Of a DNA stretch of 64,000 nucleotides, positions 60,382 to 64,000 are shown in pieces. The notes below the pieces were generated by a model. The model ran no database searches. It had not been told where the DNA came from and worked only from the letters and a program-made list of their open reading frames with translations. Within the stretch, counting starts at the first letter, position 1; each line of letters starts with the position of its first letter. The translations under genes were made by a program, and so were the position numbers. Origin of the DNA: Grifola frondosa (Eukaryota > Basidiomycota > Agaricomycetes > Polyporales > Grifolaceae); contig LUGG01000002.1 of NCBI GenBank assembly GCA_001683735.1, positions 1,426,001 to 1,490,000 of the forward strand, given 5' to 3'.

Positions 60382-62302
60382 TTAGTCCTCAGACTCGAAG
60401 TCCTCTTCGTCATTGCACTCAAGAAGGCCATGCTTCTTTTTGCAAGAGCGGAGGTGACGCTGCAGAGCGTCATGGCGAGAAACCATTTTCTTGCACAGAC
60501 GACATGGGACGGACTCGGTCTGAAGTGGCGCATCGGGATGTTTGCAAGATTTCTCCAGGTGCCGCTTAACGTCGCCCTTGCGCCCGAACGTCTTCCTGCA
60601 TAGCTTGCAGGAGTAGTGTGCCCCGGCGGATAAGCAGAATGGCTTCCAGTCCGTCTTCTGCTCCCCCGGCTCCGACTGCTCCTCGGTCGCCCGCGCCTTT
60701 CCTTTTTTCTTCGCCTTCGGGGCCTTCTTCTGAGCATGAGACGCGGGAGCAGTCTTCTGGCGCTTGTGAGCACGGCCATAGTCCTCGTCATCCTCGTCGT
60801 CGGCCTGCTCGTAGTCGCTGTCATTGTCGACGTCCATCTCACCGTCGTCCTCGTGCTCGCTACCACTCCCATCATCGCCGGAATACCGCCGCCAATCTCC
60901 GGCGTCGCGGTCGGGTACGTCGTCGTCGTCGTCGTCGTCGCGGGAGGAACGCTTGCGCTTTTGCCCGTCCTTGCGCGAGGACGACGGAGTAGGGGCGCTG
61001 GACGAGGATGAGGCAACGCACGAGGGGCCAGCGAAAGCCAGCACATCTCGCGTGCTGCGAGGGATCTGACGGCCGGGCACGGGGTGGAGAGTCGCCGACG
61101 AGGACGACGCTGTGGTACGGGAGGTAGTGGGCGCGGCGGCAGCCCGCTGCACCTGAGCGCGAGGTGGAGTGGAGGCCTTGCGGGCCGCGGCGGTGTTCTT
61201 GCGGGTGACGACAGCGGCCTTGCGAGTGGTGGCTTTCTGAGCGCGCGTAGCAGCTGCCTTGCGCGTCTCGCGAGTGGCACCGGCGGTGGAAGATTTGCGT
61301 GTCCCGCGAGTGGCGTCTTTACGACGCGTCTGCTGCTTCGGAGTGGCGGCCGGCTCCTCAACGGCAGGAGCCAGCTCCTGGGAGGCCTTATCTTCGTCGT
61401 CATCGGAGACGACTTCCTTGACCTCGACCTCGACAGCCTCGCCTTCGGCGTCTTCATCTTCGTCACTCTCATAAGATGAGTCGGAGAGCGCGTCGCAGTT
61501 GACTTTCAGCTTGTCGCAGAACTCAGGCGGTGACAGCAGGGATGGGTCGATTGTGCCGCACACTACGTCAGGATGTACGGACAGAGGGGTGGGAGGTATG
61601 CTGAATGTCAGGTTTGTTGACGATAAAGGGGAGAGCGATAGTGAGGGGCAAGCTAGCGATGGAGACGTGAAGAGGTATCCTGCGCCGCCAATGTACCGCC
61701 GCTATGAGGACAGGTAAGGGATCCACCATATCTGTAGATGTAGGAGCGAACTCACCCCATCAAGGGAGGGATCGTTACCAGTGTTCGCGACTTCCACTAT
61801 ATGTCCGGATGTCCGAAAAAAATCGGCGGGGCCAGAAGAAGACAGAATACCGGTGGAAGGAGAGGACACCGGCACAGATCCCACTCCCAAAGACAACGAC
61901 GCCAGCGGCGCCGCAGCAACGTAAGGAATGAAGAGATGCCCGGTGGGGACGTCAGATGTCGAGGAGGTACCCATCAGCAGATCGGGAATGGAGGGTTGGA
62001 AGAAGTCATTGGATTCGACCAAGAAACTGTTGGGGTCTAGCCACTTAGAAAAAGTGGCCTCCTGCGGTAGTTGAAAGTTAGTGAGGCGGCAAATTGACAA
62101 AGAATAGAGACATACGCCAAGGGCATCGTCATACTGAGGAGGATACGAACTCAGGGCGTCGTCAAAAGCGCTACTATTTCGAGAGATCAGCTGGGTGTGA
62201 ATGTTTTACATGTTGAACTCACGATTCCAACACGGCTGGGCTCGATAAATGCATGGACATCACCGAAGACGACTCGATGGAGTTGGAGACAGGATGGAAC
62301 AT
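60382..62302 (-). CDS. C2H2-type zinc-finger protein, probable transcription factor
   Basis: Four exons: 62302-62223 (MFHPVSNSIESSS), 62190-62116 (NSSAFDDALSSYPPQYDDAL), 62061-61756 (ATFSKWLDPNSFLVESNDFF) and 61701-60382; about 593 aa. The middle is acidic and Ala/Lys/Arg-rich low complexity with a poly-Asp run from a GTC/GAC microsatellite at about 60,918-60,940. Two zinc fingers lie near the C-terminus: CKLCRKTFGRKGDVKRHLEK and CRLCKKMVSRHDALQRHLRS, the second ending in Cys (C2HC). Basic stretches (KKAPKAKKKGKAR) look like nuclear signals. The exon 1/2 junction is off by one base. A competing 461-codon frame on the same strand is a shadow, as it destroys the fingers. Confidence 0.75.
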
Positions 62303-64000
62303 TAGTGTGTGGAGTTCGGAGTTCACAGAACAAAGGGTGCAGAGACGATGCTGTCGAGCAGGGAGATCGTACTATTGACTTGGTGGGAAGAAAGCCATAA
62401 ATCTTCAGAGATGCACATCTTAAATCGAGAAGGATTGTGGGTCCCGCAGCGCCCGTATGAGCGCCGAGATCTGCCTTGAGGACAGCATGGTCTTTCAAGT
62501 CCTTCCATTTGGGGCCTCGGAACAGAGCGAATGCCGGACCGATGCGGAATTGCCAAGTATCATTTTGTTCTCGGTTAGAGATGACGGCAACAAGAAGTGC
62601 AGATACAAAAGCATGCTGCAGTGCCTGGCCAACAATGGTAAGTAAGTGGTGGGCATGCCGAAGGAGCCGAAAACAAGCAGCTCGGAGTCTCAACTGTACC
62701 AAATTGCCTAGCGAATGAAGAACAAATGAGATGACTGATTCATTCGTCGCCAGCTTTCTGCGTAAAACGGGATCTATATGGCCCACGCGTAAGCTTCCAA
62801 CGCAACCGTCTTTTGCGGAGGGTTCGTCAATACGCCCGTCTGTACAAATCGACTCTCATTGTAGTGATGAAACGTGCCTGTCGGGTGGAAAGACGCAGAT
62901 TTTCAGGCTAGATTAGCCTGATTAGCCTGAACAGAAGCCTACTCTTTTTCGAGAATCTTGCGCTACCGTTGATAATTGGACCGAGTCATTTCGACCGAAT
63001 CCAGGCATCGTGGGAGATCATATTAATGATTCTCACACTGATGGACTTTGCGGCGTTCGATTGCTGCTTGTCACTTTGGTACATACCTTTCCAGCCTCTG
63101 AGTGATCTTGCAGCATCCTTACCTGGAGTATGAACAGACTCCCTGATTTCATGACTGCTACTCGAATCGGATCCTGGTTTGTTTCTTCATTTCTTCATTC
63201 CGAACATGAGAGATCCGCGGGGATAAAAACTTTGCTGAGCACGGTAGGAGCATGTCTTCGCGGGAAGGTTGGTTGGCGGGAGTCCATAGCAGCGACCCTC
63301 GTTCTCCATCTAGACCATCGATACGATGACTCCGATGTTCAGCGCTTATTCTCCCTCAGCAGGTCAAAAACGACGATATGCCTACCTTCTTACTTCACGA
63401 AAGGCAACGATTTAACACACATCCGGCAATAGGGGCGAATGAAAGCGCGCTGTGTCGAAACAGTTGTCTTTCGTTAAGGCGCAAGGAAACCAATTGCAAG
63501 ATTGCGTGATGTATCACGTGATAGATGCGGACCCACAAGGACCTACAGAGAACCAAACATCGCTTACGTAGCGCTACTTATCTGTTCATATGATACCCTT
63601 CCCAAGCGTTCTGATGATTTTTGGTGAGACAGCATGACATCAAGACTTCCATGAAGATTAGTCCATCAGCACTCGTCACCCTTCTACAGTACGTCGTCCG
63701 GACCGGGAGTCTTCGCTCCACACGACTGAGTTTTCGAAATCTGAACTTTATTAGAACTCGGGGGTTTGGCGCAGTGGGACCATTTAAGCCGCTCATACCT
63801 CTCATTCCGGTTCTTACCGCATTTCGCAATGTACCTTCCTCTTACCGGCGTTAGAGTTCCGCAACGGCGTGTATACATTTGACATATCACTGCATTGGCG
63901 GTGCTTCCGCTGCATTCTCGCATATCATGCGATTCTCATTTATCGGAGCTCCTCATGCGGCAGACGGGGGTCATATCGCTATCGCTCGGTCATTTGGGCT
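62303..64000. other. Right-end interval without a supported gene
   Basis: Upstream flank of the zinc-finger gene. A 199-codon minus-strand ORF (62,786-62,187) overlaps its first exon in another frame and is doubtful. GATTAGCCT occurs twice in tandem at 62,912-62,930. ORFs near 63,650-63,850 could be part of a gene running off the window but show no motif. Confidence 0.4.

Noticed and set aside
60087..61472. 461-codon minus-strand frame overlapping the zinc-finger gene
   Set aside because: It lacks the two zinc fingers and reads as Arg/Pro/Ser low complexity; the other frame joins upstream exons in phase.
62187..62786. 199-codon minus-strand ORF as a separate gene
   Set aside because: It overlaps the first exon of the zinc-finger gene in another frame and has no recognisable domain.

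Overview
The window looks like a nuclear contig from an agaricomycete (basidiomycete) fungus, probably a wood-decay polypore. Genes carry many short GT-AG introns (mostly 38-75 nt). Several products are typical of these fungi: F-box proteins with divergent repeats, a DUF6533 seven-helix protein, a six-hairpin glycosidase, a KRE6-type GH16 protein and a P450. All coding calls were assembled by hand from reading frame, splice sites, paralogue alignment and family knowledge; no search was run. No rRNA, tRNA, CRISPR or autonomous transposon was recognised.

Layout: 1-2304, coiled-coil, probably tail-anchored protein cut by the left edge. 3.2-18.1 kb, four paralogous F-box-like genes (three on -, one frameshifted copy on +) and a ruined F-box relic, interleaved with a glutamine-synthetase-like gene and an HpcH-type aldolase. 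19.6-30.6 kb, a small unknown gene, an ammonium transporter behind a cluster of GATA sites, a DUF6533 protein, DPH4 and a small membrane protein. 31.0-36.9 kb, an MFS permease, a cupin and an F-box/propeller-like gene. 37.3-45.9 kb, PXR1 (G-patch), a secreted six-hairpin glycosidase, a small unknown gene, a dual-specificity phosphatase, a duplicated scrap of the glycosidase 3' end and a Ser-rich protein. 48.2-51.0 kb, KRE6. 51.8-56.5 kb, an intact F-box gene between two copies of a long direct repeat. 56.8-58.8 kb, a P450 lacking its 5' part. 60.4-62.3 kb, a C2H2 zinc-finger protein.

Two features stand out. First, seven F-box-type loci lie in 64 kb, so the region is rich in probable ubiquitin-ligase adaptors. 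Second, many otherwise well-conserved genes are broken by single-base losses, mostly in short homopolymers. In five genes, adding back exactly the number of missing bases inferred from homology makes the spliced length a multiple of three. This points to residual assembly errors rather than widespread gene death, and affects every pseudogene call here.

The genes do not form an obvious single pathway. I did not find a convincing new multi-gene system; the F-box cluster and the repeat-flanked F-box gene are the best leads.
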